Origin: Sphagnum compactum
Lineage: Eukaryota > Bryophyta > Sphagnopsida > Sphagnales
Assembly (NCBI GenBank): GCA_965153455.1
Contig: OZ234499.1
Coordinates: forward strand, 1,612,001 to 1,676,000
DNA: 64,000 nucleotides
Direction: 5' to 3'
Position numbers and translations under genes: made by a program. The number at the start of each line of letters is the position of its first letter. Position 1 is the first letter of the stretch. Below the pieces are notes generated by a model. That model was given only the letters and a program-made list of their open reading frames with translations, was not told the DNA's origin and ran no database searches. Below, one piece after another: positions 1 to 11,170 of this stretch.

Positions 1-154
1 AATGGTTCAAGGGTGTGCCAGGGCTTCCAGCAGAGGGTAACCTGAATGTTAATATGAAGATCAAAGGTTAGCCAGGATAGTTGGGAGATGATACTAACAA
101 AGCCAGAATATTACAGAAGATGTTACTAATGAAGTTTTGTGTGATGATTTACAG

Positions 155-802
155 GGTTAGGGTCACAGTCTCATGACATTTGTGGGAAAGACTGGATTCA
201 AGAAGGTGGAGACCATGGTGATTCAGGTATTGGACCATTGTAAATATATTAGTTCAGCCCATACAGAGAAGGTAACAACATCCAACTGCTGACATTTGAC
301 AATCTCTGAAATTCCCATTTGGATGGCAGATTTGGAGAATGCAATAGCTGCTGTGAAGCAGAAGGGACTCAAAGTACCATTGGTCGTGTTTGGCCACATG
401 CACCAGTCTCTACAACTGGGGCCGATATTGGAGCGCACGATGGTGGTGGTGGGATCAGACAGGACTGTGTATCTCAATGCTGCAGTTGTTCCAAGAGTCC
501 GAAACAAAATGATATCACAAACTGGCAGCTTGCATAGGAATAACTTACTGGATGGAGTTGGCAGGTTTGGAAAGGAAGTAGAAAGCAAACATGATACAGA
601 GCATTCAGGCACTTCATTGGCAGGAGCATTGCACAGACTGGACTTGGGCATTGGTATCACTGAGCGGCATTTTGTGCTAGTGGACTTTGATGATGGGGAA
701 GTGAAGAAGATCAAAGAAGTCTGGGTTGCCATAGGGGATGGAGCATGTACAGATGAGCAGAAGATTTTGTATTCAAGTGATTCAGTTCCAGCTTCCAGTT
801 GA
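155..802 (+). CDS. Calcineurin-like metallophosphoesterase, last two exons (5' part outside window)
   Basis: Two exons are visible: 155-226 and 330-802 (stop TGA 800-802). They are joined by a 103-bp GT-AG intron (227-329) that keeps the frame. The first exon, entered after an ACAG acceptor, encodes GLGSQSHDICGKDW followed by GGDHGDS. The second continues DLENAIAAVKQKG and then VPLVVFGHMH, which carries the GHMH metal-binding motif of metallophosphoesterases. Further on are the strand motif VYLNAAVVPR and, near the end, RHFVLVDFDDG and VWV. This order matches the C-terminal half of the plant/cyanobacterial TIGR04168-type family as I remember it. Those proteins are predicted metal-dependent phosphoesterases, often plastid-targeted, with no firm substrate. 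The N-terminal metal-binding motifs (DxH, GDxxD, GNHD) must lie upstream of the window. A loosely spaced insert (residues GKEVESKHDTEHSGTSLAG) separates VPR from RHF. The exon starting at 155 has a phase that requires an upstream exon, so this is a partial gene and not an intact ORF. Confidence is high for the family and good for the splice sites. Confidence 0.85.
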
Positions 803-2906
803 ATCCCACTTGCATTACATCACTTCTTCCAGATCTCTTCAATTAGGGCTGCCTTGACCAATCTAAATGAAGCATGCCCTTTTAGAGAAACCATTGCCAT
901 TATGTTCAGGGTAGCTGAGACTCCACCCCACCTTGGCAAATGTGGGGTAATGTGAGTCTTAACATCTCCTGTTGCAAAAATGCAGATTATGTTTCAGCAT
1001 TGTTTCTTGAGTGATAGCCAACATCATGACTGAGTCTTCCTGTAGCATCTAGAAAAGCAAGAGAATCTCAGGACTCGTATCTTTGTAAAATTGTTTGCAT
1101 AATTATTGTATAATTGTGACTTGTCCTATTGCCAGTAGTTGATATTTGAATTGTATTTTGCATGCAGTAGTCTAATAATGGCAGATGAAAAATCTGTAAA
1201 TACACTGCCATTTTCCCTTGTCTTTTTCCCATAAATGTAGAATGCATGAGTCAACTTGAGGAACAGGATTATTGGATTCTAATCATACACTGGCTGATTT
1301 CATTTAAGAAAATTACAGAATTTCAAATTGCCCTCTATCAAATTATGGAAGTAGTGAAATTTCTGTCTGAAAGTTTGTAAGTTGGAATTTAGGTGGCAAT
1401 TGTAGGAATTGTAAGTGAGACAAGGGATGTGCATACAACTTTTTAATTCTCTTAGGTTCCTTATCTTTGCTAGTGTCTCTTCTCTTCCGCCCACAGTTTG
1501 CTGTTATGGTGTCTTGAAATTTGCTCTGAAATCTCCCTTATCTTGTTAGAGTGTAAAGCACTCACCATTTCCTTGTAGTGGATGGGCAGGATGCCTTAAA
1601 TGGCATAATCTTCCCTGCACAGCATGGGCATGTACAGAGGCCCCTTACATATCCTAGGCACCTTTGAACATGCATAAGGTGCCTCCATATGGGCATGCAC
1701 CTCATGCTTTACATTGTGTAACGCCCTTGAAGCAGGGCATTATACCGTGGACCTTGGGCTCCACCCTCGGTTTACAAAGGGAAATGACCTGCTGTTAGGG
1801 AAGTACCCTGCACATAATCATGATTTCCAGTAAGGTTGATTGAATTGTAAGGAGAGCTCTCATGCTTATGCAGATATGTTAATGAGCTGATGTTCTCATC
1901 CTTATAATTGACATGAAACTCCCTGGTTTTGCAAGTCAAAAGTTTATGAGTCAGACATGTGATATCTCAATTTCCAAACTATATATACCATGGTGCTGTT
2001 GAACTTTATCATGTGAAGGAGGAGATTTTTACTTGATACATTCAGAGAACGTCAGCAGAGGCTTGTTGTCACAGTGAAGGCTCATGCATTTGATGCCAGA
2101 AACAGTGGATTAGAGATACCCTTATGGGTGTTAAATCTGGAATGTCTGAGTTGAATTGGTGTCTTGCAATGTTAAATCTGCAATCCTCAAGAGTTGCACG
2201 TAGAACAGCCAAGGCAATGCAGAAAAGCTCAACCAGAAGTTGTGGACCACCTTCTAGGCTGTGTGGCAGATGTGCCAGCATTCCTGAATGTGTTGAAGAA
2301 CATCAAATGGCCACATTTCAGGCATGCAATGCACACATTCTGATAATTATCTTCTGCTTGATCACTACACAATAGTGCATTGCAAGATAACTGGAACTTG
2401 TGCAGAGTGCAAACCTTCCATTGTAGCTTTTGAAGCTTCCACAGGCTTGGTAAGATGCTGGATGTCAGACTATGCTACCTTCACTCATGGGCTCTAGTCA
2501 GTGTGTGTAACTACAAACAAAGAAGGTCCATTCCTGGACATAACTGGAGAAAATTTCTCCAGCAAAGCTGTCAATGCTTTCAACACTTTCCAGACAAATC
2601 TGGTTCTGCTTCAAGGATGTCAATCATGTATGATGATGGCATTGTTGGCGGGATGTGCAACTCCAGAGGAAAATTAGAGGTTAATTCAGTCACTGCAACA
2701 GTTGAAAAAAAAAGAAGCAAACTTCAAGGAGCAATGTAGTAACCAAATATCCCTGCAAACTGTTATTCAACCGGTACCCATTATGGACAAACAGAGGAAT
2801 TCATAAATGTCATCAACTCATACCCCTTACTGCAGACAATGATTAAAGAAAGGCTTGCTGAGCTGCATCCAAGTCTGCCAATGGCAAATGAAAAAAATGA
2901 TCAAAT
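803..2906. other. 3' flank of the metallophosphoesterase gene; no gene assigned
   Basis: The first several hundred bases are probably 3' UTR and downstream sequence of the phosphoesterase gene. Between about 2050 and 2790 the composition is less AT-rich and several short open stretches occur in different + frames. One runs from about 2521 with EGPFLDITGENFSSKAVNAF and, after a single stop, continues with RLIQSLQQLKKKEANFKEQ. This could be an eroded coding sequence, but I do not recognise a family. Confidence 0.3.
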
Positions 2907-3352
2907 CTTGCCATCTCACAAATTGAAAAGATCAACACCCAATTTGATGGTTATAAGGTGTGATCCAATTCTTCCCATCTTATGAACTGAAAAGACCAAC
3001 ACCCAATTTCATGGTCATAAGTAATAAGGTGATATAAAATCTTTCCATCGTACAAATGGAAATGACCAATGTCAAACTTCATGGATATAAGGTGTTTTCA
3101 AAGCTTTCCATATTAAAAATGCAAATGACCAATAACAAGGTTCATAGTTATAAGGTGCGATTCAATTTTTCCATACTACAAATGGAAATTCCTGATAATC
3201 AATTTCATGGCTATGTATTATTTTTTAAAAATCTTACCATCCATCAAATGGAAATTCCTGATAATCAATTTTATGGCTATGTAGTGTTTTTAATAAAATC
3301 TTACTATCCATCAAATGGAAATGACCAACAACCAATTTGATGGTCATAAGCT
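2907..3352 (+). repeat. Tandem repeat, seven copies of about 63-70 bp
   Basis: Units start at about 2907, 2971, 3041, 3104, 3167, 3233 and 3300. Each opens with CTTNCCATC (or a close variant), passes through AAATGGAAATGACCAA or AAATGGAAATTCCTGATAA, and ends with a variant of ATGGTTATAAGGT. Copies are imperfect. Copies 5 and 6 share a variant middle and are closest to each other, which suggests local duplication within the array. No protein function is suggested by the short open frame that crosses it. Confidence 0.85.
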
Positions 3353-6300
3353 CCAGAGTCCAGAGGAGCTTGCCAACTGCAAAAACTCAAACAACATAAT
3401 GGTTGAAACTTTGAACTGACAAAACACTCTTAACTTGCAGCAAATTTCAAAATGTCAAGATGATTTGGTTTCTTTGGGAGAGTAGGGCCTATAATGGGTC
3501 CGTTGATAACTACCTGACCTTTGCATTTAACAGAATAACTAATTTAGAGGTCAGTCCAGTAATCAATCAATAGAATCCATTCAATGAGAGCATAAATGAG
3601 CCCTTCTTCCCCAAAGTACCTAATTAGTGCAAACCTTACTACTTTTTGATGTTTGTTAGGATGTTGCCACTTGGTAAAAGTTGGGGCATTTGTGCTATAA
3701 CTTAGGAAGATTTCTGAAAAGGAAATTGACACTATTGGGTGTTGCTTAAAGTTTATGGAACGCCTATGATTGGGAGCTTGAAGAAAACAGTATTTGAATT
3801 CAATCTCAATCAATCACAGCAATTTATTTATAAACTCTACATTTAAGACCACAACTTTTAAGTCCAACATTTTCAGAAAGCAATAAATTGTGCAAAACCG
3901 AAAGTTAGGAAAAACCTTGTCACCTTGAATGAGCTTACGAGGTTTATTCTTATGCTACTAACCGTGCACAGTCGGGAAAGTTCCAGTTACTGTAGTAACA
4001 TTTTTTCTTAGTGTATTTGTAGATACAATTGTGAAGGTTCAAATTTACTGTAGTAACATTTTTTTCTTAGTGTATTGGTAGATATACTTATAGAGCATCA
4101 AAACTCGTGGGCATTAAAAGAACAGAATGCTCCCCTTAAATATCAGCATTCTGTTTTAGTCTATTTGTAGATACCTTTATGGAGTGTAAAAACTTGTGGG
4201 TACTTCCAAATCAGAATGCTTACCTTTATGGCCATTCCATTTTTTTAATGCTGATCCTTGCTTTTTTTATTTTCCATGATACCTAGTGAGTACCAGTTGA
4301 TGAACTAACAAGTATCAGAGAAGAAAGTAACAAATACAAAAATGCGCAACGACCTTTAATCAGTGTAAAGACCTAAGGGCGAGCTTGATCAGATTGGGGC
4401 CCATGCCCAGCTCTGAGTAGTAAAGCCCACCTACTTGGGCTTTACACTTAGTTATTGTGCTCAAAAATATGTGGGTTCACTGAAGGACACAAACTTCAGT
4501 GGTTAGTACGATTTGGGTCATTGTTTAAATGAGCTTGGTTTAATAATGTCCTAAATGTGGTGTATTTAGGAGACATATTTTGGATGGGTTGAGTTTAGAT
4601 TGAGTGCTGTAATTAACTCAGTTCCCGGACCAGATAAAAAATTTGAAGTTCAAAGGCCTAGGTGACACTAATGAGTTGGGGATGCCTACTACCTGGTTGA
4701 CACTCCATCTAGAACAATAGTTTTAATGTAATTAAGAGAAGATCTACCCACACTCAGATTGTGAGCCTCTACCAATGTCTACAACATCCACAATAGTATG
4801 AAAGATATTCCCCAACTTGATGCATAAACATAATGAATTTCATCCATAATGGATGAAATGTGAACATTCACAAACAAACTTCATCCATGTGCATGGCATT
4901 AAATGCCGTATGAATTACCTTATCAAATATTCTTGACCTCTTCTATAAGTAGATGCTGTAAACGATCTATTGGATTTCATTTAGCCATAAAGATTTGTTG
5001 CCACCAAAATCTAAAGTAAACAAAATTTGGTTAAAACCATTGTTTTTTGTTTCTGACGTCTATATTAAAAAATAGTAATGTCTGTTAGTTTGAGGCCTTT
5101 AGACCTAGATACAAGCCTATCTACCTACCTTCCTCCTCCTACAAACCCACTCCATATACATCAATTATCTAAAAAAAGGGTTTGAGGGAGGTTTACACTC
5201 AACACATTGCACCAGATTCAAAAGGCAACCCCACATTGAGTATAAAAAAGAGTGCCACAAAAAAGAAAACAACACTTCAAATTCAATAAACACACAAATT
5301 CAATTCATCTTCAACTTCAAATCTACTTATGTAAACATTTCTACCATTAGACCAGGTTTGCCAAGTTCAAGGCTACAACATACTGTCATCTACAACAAGT
5401 GAATCTAACATGTTTTAAAAGAACTCATGTCTGCCGAACACTATACATGTCAGGGTATTGGGTACGACACATTCAAGTCAGCCTCACATATTCATCATGT
5501 ATGTGTATATGTCTTTTCCTCCATGCAAAGGCTACATCTGAGATGTTTCTTGACATGGAAGAAAAATTTGAGCACAAATTCTTAGTGGCTAAGCAAATTT
5601 CACCAACCAAAGATACAATTTAAAGCTAGATCAAATATGAATTTTAGGACAAAATGTAAGTGTAAATGTATATCACATATATAAAGAATGCTACTTGCTA
5701 ACATAGCACTCGATAAATTCAAGAAAAGCATCTGTATGTCATCAACTTTAGAATGTTTGCATAAAAATGTAACAAGCCAATTAATATATTCATCAAAAAT
5801 TGAATCCAAAAGAGTGTAAAAAATGGGTACTACAAGCAACTGACGTCATTATTGTTAACTAGAAAAAAAATGGACATTGATGAAAATATTTTGTTCCATA
5901 AAAATGAAATAACATAGATTAGATTAAAGGGTGCTATAAAAGAATTTTGTAGTGTCCAAAATCAAACAAATTCAATTTAGTTTTTCAATTTTGATACTCA
6001 ATGTCAGAATTCAAGAAAGTTTTTCTCATTGAAACCTGCAACCTCTCACCAATTGAAGATGTGCCATATGGGTTTTTTGATTTAGTGTTTATTAACACAA
6101 TATGACTTTACTGGTCAAACAAATTCACATGTGCAAATTGCCAAGTTAGATTTGGGATATTAATGAATATTGAAATTCATAATTTCATAGTGCAGTTGGA
6201 ATGCTTGGGAATTATTATGTACCACATTTTTGCCCTCCACCCACTACAATGTATTTTGCTAATTCATTATAGGGCACCTATCCAAATATTTCACCATAGC

Positions 6301-6409
6301 ACTCCACTTGCCACATAGTATAGTCCTTAACATGTGAAAGTTGAAATTGAGCTTCAAGTATTCTTACATGTGGATTTGACAAAGGCCAAATATCTTAGAT
6401 ATATTTGTT
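3353..6409. other. AT-rich intergenic stretch, no gene seen
   Basis: There is no convincing coding sequence. Two near-repeats of about 45 bp (TTACTGTAGTAACATTTTTT and following) lie at about 3987 and 4048. A 9-bp stem, TAAAGCCCA / TGGGCTTTA, around 4420-4446 may be the core of a small foldback element. The rest reads as neutral spacer. Confidence 0.5.
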
Positions 6410-6721
6410 GGCCTTGCCTTCGTAGACAAGGATATTGTGTTTTAGATTCATTTAGAGTATAGTAGCTTAAGGGACTTTGGCCCCTAGGTAATAAGGTCTA
6501 TTTTTATAGGAGGATTTTTGAAAGATGATATTTTGGCTTGTGTTGAGACTTGAGATTATGTATAGAGTTATAATATCTTGAAGGATTTTGGTTTCTTCTA
6601 CAGGATTTTTTGAAGATTATATTTTGGCATGGTGAAATATTTGAGTTTCCATAATTCTTCTTGTGTCTTAGATACTTTTTAATGTAAATGGCAACGCCAC
6701 AGTGTGAAGCACCCCTTGTTA
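6410..6721 (+). repeat. Dispersed repeat, copy A (inverted partner at 24366-24688)
   Basis: This 312-bp segment begins GGCCTTGCCT and ends ACCCCTTGTTA. It matches the reverse complement of 24366-24688 along its whole length, with substitutions and small indels. Long shared blocks include AGTATAGTAGCTTAAGGGAC, GATTTTTGAAAGATGATATT and AAATATTTGAGTTTCCATAA. It carries no open frame. It could be a fragment of an LTR or of a non-autonomous element. I see no target duplication at either copy. Confidence 0.85.
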
Positions 6722-8581
6722 CAAAACAAATGGTCCCTTACACATGTTTGCAGGTTGTATTGTAGACCTTAAAAGTAACTCCACCAGCAGTAGTCTAATG
6801 GTTTGTGAACTATGATTTGGATGAAATTGAATGAAGTTCATGCTTGAATAACATGAAAATAAGTTTCAACACTTAAATAGCTACAAAGTAGAGTGTTCTT
6901 CAAAAGGGTCAATAAATAAATATGATTGACTTTCAAGGGACAATCTTGAATTGTCTGGAATTTCATGTGTTGTGATTGAGGGTTGGAAAATAAATTGCAA
7001 TGAACATTGGTAGAGGCCCATTAAGAGAGGGAGAAGGGGGGCTCTCTGTGTTTGGATCTACTTTTAGTGTGGAACGGACTTTTCATAAGAACTGTAATGG
7101 ATATTATGACTACATGAATAGAGACAATATAGCCATGAGAATTTTATGACTTCGATCCCTGGATTTCCAGCTTTTACTCACATGTTGTGTGTGTGTGTGT
7201 GTGTTTTTTTTCCTAATAACTTGTGGATGCATGTTTTTAAATCTGATATCTTTATCCAACTTTTTAGAGTTTATTCAAAAAATTTGTCAATGGTTCAAAA
7301 CATAAGGATGGAATTAGCTAATCACAAATCCCATCATAGATGGAGGATGTTTGTAGATTTTTTTTATTTTTATTTTTTTGGGTTTCTAGTTTAATGAAGG
7401 AAAACAATTTTTTCTTTAAAGGATTATAAAACATGTTTCATGTATTGTCTGCATGATTTATGATTTGTACAATCAACCAAACTTGCACTAAAGGTTGAGA
7501 CTATGCATTACTATTCTGTAGAAAAGAATTATAGTGTTGAATTCTCTTCATCCAAGATGCCAATTATGACTCCGTTCTAATATATTTGATTGGAATCAAC
7601 AAGTAACTACTTTTGAGGAATCAGAGTTGATGTGAAACTAAATGGGTACTTCAGCAACTCAAATTGCATTTGGAAATAATTGTATTTTATGTACCCATGT
7701 CATAGATTCAACTTATGTGTTTCAAACTTATAATGATTCGTGATGTCAACAAAATGAAATGAATTTTATGACATTGGTTCAATTCAAGAAGTCTTTCATA
7801 TTCATAAATGTGTGTTTACCTTTAATTCATTTATAATCCTTTTTCCAAAGTTCAGCATTTTTGTGAAAGCTGTCATTTAGCTTGTTACCAATCATTTTAT
7901 ATGTACATTTAAATTTTCTTATGTACGAAGTTGTAAACTTTCTTTGTGGTTTTTATGCAGTTCTATTTCTTGGGAGCTTTATGCTTCATCCTTGAGTTTA
8001 TCATATTCTTCTATATTAGTTCATGTGTTATGGAAATATATGTGTAGTAGTAGATTGTGGATGATTGAAAAATCAAAACACATGAACATTAAAACTTACT
8101 CAAAATATAAAGTTGTAGCTCAATGATAGTGTATTATTTTCACCCCCTTAGCTTATAATCTCATTCTTCATACATTACCCATCTATTCAAAACGCATGGC
8201 AAAGAAAATATAAATAGTTCAACTTGAACTTTTAAAGCATTTTCAACTTAAGCAATGGGTTATATTTAACTTCATGATATCAAATAGAATTCAAAAGACA
8301 TAATAAAGCATGTATCATAAACACATTAATTAACGGTGCAAAAAGCTTGTGAACAAAGCTTGATAAATTTAATTCGCCCATTTATAAGACAAAAGTCTAA
8401 AGAAAATATAATTAAGCTGCACAAAAACTAATACCAGCACTTCATGTTCAATTTTCCCTAGAAACAAATCACAATGAAAGTGCAACTGGTCTGAAAACAT
8501 GTTGTAAGCTTTCTGCTCTATGAATGTGTTCAACTAAGATGACATTGCCTTTAATTTCAACCAAAAATCTAAAGATTCAAA
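6722..8581. other. AT-rich spacer with a GT microsatellite
   Basis: No gene is visible. The only clear structure is a perfect (GT)9 run at 7187-7204 followed by a T tract. Confidence 0.5.
7187..7204. repeat. (GT)9 microsatellite
   Basis: Nine uninterrupted GT dinucleotides, read directly from the sequence. Confidence 0.95.
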
Positions 8582-8743
8582 GGGGTAGTATGTTGCAAGA
8601 TGAAAATGAAATCATCAAATTTAGAATTGAAACCTGTTGAAAAAACCTGAGGCAAAAACAATGAAAAGGGGTAATGGTTGCAACATGAAAATGAAATCAT
8701 CAAACTTGTTTAATCCTTTATGAAAAAGCATGAGGCAAAACAT
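8582..8743 (+). repeat. Direct duplication, two copies of about 80 bp
   Basis: Copy 1 (from 8582) and copy 2 (from 8668) both run GGGGTA, then TTGCAA, GATGAAAATGAAATCATCAAA or ACATGAAAATGAAATCATCAAA, and end near TGAGGCAAAA. They differ by a few substitutions and a short indel. Confidence 0.8.
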
Positions 8744-9163
8744 AGGGTTTTTTTAGCATACTGCAACATGTAGGACGATTTATGTACATTTGAATTTAAT
8801 TTTGAAACAAACCTTTGAGTAATATGAAGAAGATATATCATTTTAACCTCTTACCGTCAAGACTTTGGTAATCGTTATTATGACCAAAACAACTTCCAGT
8901 CGAGTATGGTATCGTTGGATCTACTAGTTGCCCTGGTGATATCTACATGTGTAGCCTATATGTTGTGGAGTTGCTAGAAATCTTCTAAGGGTTATCTTTC
9001 CCCATACCAAATTTTATTGAAAAAGAGAAGAGGCCAGGATTGAGTTGAAGGAGCTACAAAAGTATTGGAAAGAAGGAGCCCTCACACTTTTTAAGCTTCC
9101 TATCCATCATCATTCCAGCATGAAAACCTCTGCACTTTCAGCTCACTTACCCACAACCTAGTC
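8744..9163. other. Intergenic spacer, nothing assigned
   Basis: AT-rich sequence without a convincing open frame or repeat. It leads into the foldback cluster that starts near 9164. Confidence 0.45.
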
Positions 9164-10260
9164 ATAACTGGATGGTGCACTGGTGGTGAGTGCTGGGGCA
9201 CTTCATCTCGACCCAAGTGAACCCGCATCCACTAGCACACCATGCAGGATGGATGGTATGTGGACATGAAACATTTCTTCATTGTATTCCTGTCCTATAA
9301 CTAACCATGGTGGTTAGCTATGTACCAACCATGCACATGCATCTACCTACCTAGTCAACCAAGTGCCTTACCTACTTACCCTGATATGTACTTAGTTACC
9401 CACTTACATTACCTACTTACTTTCCTATGATACTTACTCACTTTCCATAGGTAGTTTATGTAGTAGTTTGAGTTGCAAGTATGAGGGTTTACCAAAGCAA
9501 AACCTTGGTACCTCAGTTGTGGTTCATCCACAACTGAGTCATACCCGGATACTTACTCACGTTACATAGGTAGTTACCTACTTGTTTGAGTTGGAAGTAG
9601 GAGGGTTTACCAAAGTAGAATCTTGGTACCTCAGTTGTGGTTCATCCACAACTGAGTCATAAGTGGTTTTTAATGGATAGTTCGCTGCTGGGTGGGGCAG
9701 GAAAGAGTGAACCAACACCCACCAGCACACCATGAAGGATGATGGATGGTATGTGGATGGGTAACACTTTCTCATTGTATGCATGTCCCATAGCTAATCA
9801 CAATAGTTAACTATGTACTGACCATCCACATGTATCTAGTACCAACGTCAAAAAGTCCAATTAAAAAAAAAAACTGATGGCCGGAACCATCACATGGAAG
9901 ACAAAAGGGAAGGCCAAAGAAAGGCCAAAAGATGCACTGAACCCAGGAACCAAAGAAGAGACCTACCTCAACTGAGTTACTACCCAGTTTCACCTCGGTA
10001 ACCCATTCTATAAGAAGTAGGTCTAAGTATATATAAACATATAAACAGGTAAGTAACAAAATAGGGGACTACGAGGTAAGTAGATAGTTTATACATAGTA
10101 GGTAGGGGTTGTTTTTACTACCTACCTAGTTGGTAGGTAGTGAATAAAGCAACTGAGTTAACCATCATGGTTAGCTAGGGAACTGGTGGAACCTTAAAAC
10201 TGTTTCCTGATCACATATCATCCATCCTTGATGGTGCACTGGTGGGTGGGTGGTTCACTG
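9164..10260. repeat. Foldback repeat cluster with two direct copies and one inverted copy
   Basis: A segment of about 120 bp occurs directly at about 9220-9345 and 9699-9822, and in inverted orientation at about 10143-10250. Each copy runs from a GAACC + CACC(A/T)GCACACCAT-like start, through GGATGGTATGTGGA, to a CTAACCATGGTGGTTAG-like palindrome. Between them lie stretches built from TACC/GGTA steps (about 9340-9430 and 10070-10145). The inverted arrangement with palindromic ends suggests a non-autonomous foldback or MITE-type element, or several nested copies. No transposase is visible, and I could not place clean termini or a target duplication. Confidence 0.65.
9429..9661 (+). repeat. 119-bp direct duplication, each copy ending in the same perfect hairpin
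   Basis: Copies at 9429-9544 and 9548-9661 share GATACTTACTCAC at the start, GAGGGTTTACCAAAG in the middle, and the hairpin CTCAGTTGTGG-TTCAT-CCACAACTGAG at the end. The hairpins lie at 9512-9538 and 9630-9656 and have an 11-bp perfect stem and 5-nt loop. Both stems are intact while other positions have changed. The pair is nested in the larger foldback cluster. Confidence 0.85.
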
Positions 10261-11086
10261 TGGCCAACACTGGGTCGCATATTCCCCTAAAGAACTCGTA
10301 GAATTCTTTTTGGTGTTTGTGGAGTGCACCTCACCCTCATTAGTATTTCTGCCACAATGGAGGAGGCAACTTACATATAACATTCCTAAAAACTTTGCGG
10401 AACATTATGTGTAAAGCGCCTCCTCTCCTTCCCAAACAAAATAGCACCCCGTAAAAGACTATTGGACCTATACACCCCATAAGGACCTTAAACGGTGTGG
10501 TTTTGGGAATTCGTGTCCTATGCTCAGCTCTTGCCTCACACCAGGCCCTCATTCCTAAAGTGATCTCATTCTCAACATTACGGTGCTAATGTGGCATTAC
10601 ACCATCGTACAAGACCTCCTCCTTAGCATATCACGTATCATGCTGCCTTTTGACATTTTTGTTGCTTTCTAATACCTCTTTTTTGCGCAGTCCTGGTCGT
10701 TGGTTGGCTGAACCTCATAACTCACACTGTTCTATGGCCAATAAGTGGTAAGCACTGCACTCACATTCAATGGATTATGTCCAATAAACATGAATAGTCA
10801 AGACACCTTGACTATTCATGATAACCTGCATGCTCTCACCAGTTACCAAGTGCTAATCCTTTCCTTATGTGCTTTCTGAGCTTGTTTACTCATCACCTGT
10901 TGCAGACAAGATTATTAAAAAAAAAACACTCATGACAAAGGGGTTTGGGGAACTTTACACTTTACCTACAGCGGTCCTCAGAAGGCAAAATTGGGAACCA
11001 AAACCGACAAAAGAAAGTTGTTAATTTGCAGTCAAAAACCTGTCTAAGAGGCAGGCTCACAGAGAGACCACAACTGCACAAAAATT
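10261..11086. other. Intergenic spacer with one 14-bp hairpin
   Basis: A perfect inverted repeat lies at 10789-10820: CATGAATAGTCAAG, loop ACAC, CTTGACTATTCATG. No gene is assigned. Composition is less AT-rich than in flanking DNA. Confidence 0.5.
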
Positions 11087-11170
11087 AAATTCCCGTTCTC
11101 GAATAGTTCAGATAAATCCCAGTTCTGGAACAGTTCAGTTACATTCCAGTTCTGCAGTGAGTAGTTCAGG
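11087..11170 (+). repeat. Short tandem repeat, three copies of about 27-30 bp
   Basis: Three imperfect copies of a unit built on AATCCCAGTTCTGGAACAG followed by TTCAG run back to back. The third copy carries a small insertion (GCAGTGAGTAG) before the TTCAG. Confidence 0.7.

Noticed and set aside
2907-3352. CRISPR-like regular spacing in this and the other arrays
   Set aside because: Units are imperfect tandem repeats without constant repeats separated by unique spacers, and the genome is eukaryotic.
10789-10820. 14-bp hairpin considered as a miRNA precursor or terminator
   Set aside because: The stem is too short for a plant miRNA precursor, and rho-independent terminators do not apply to a plant nuclear gene.
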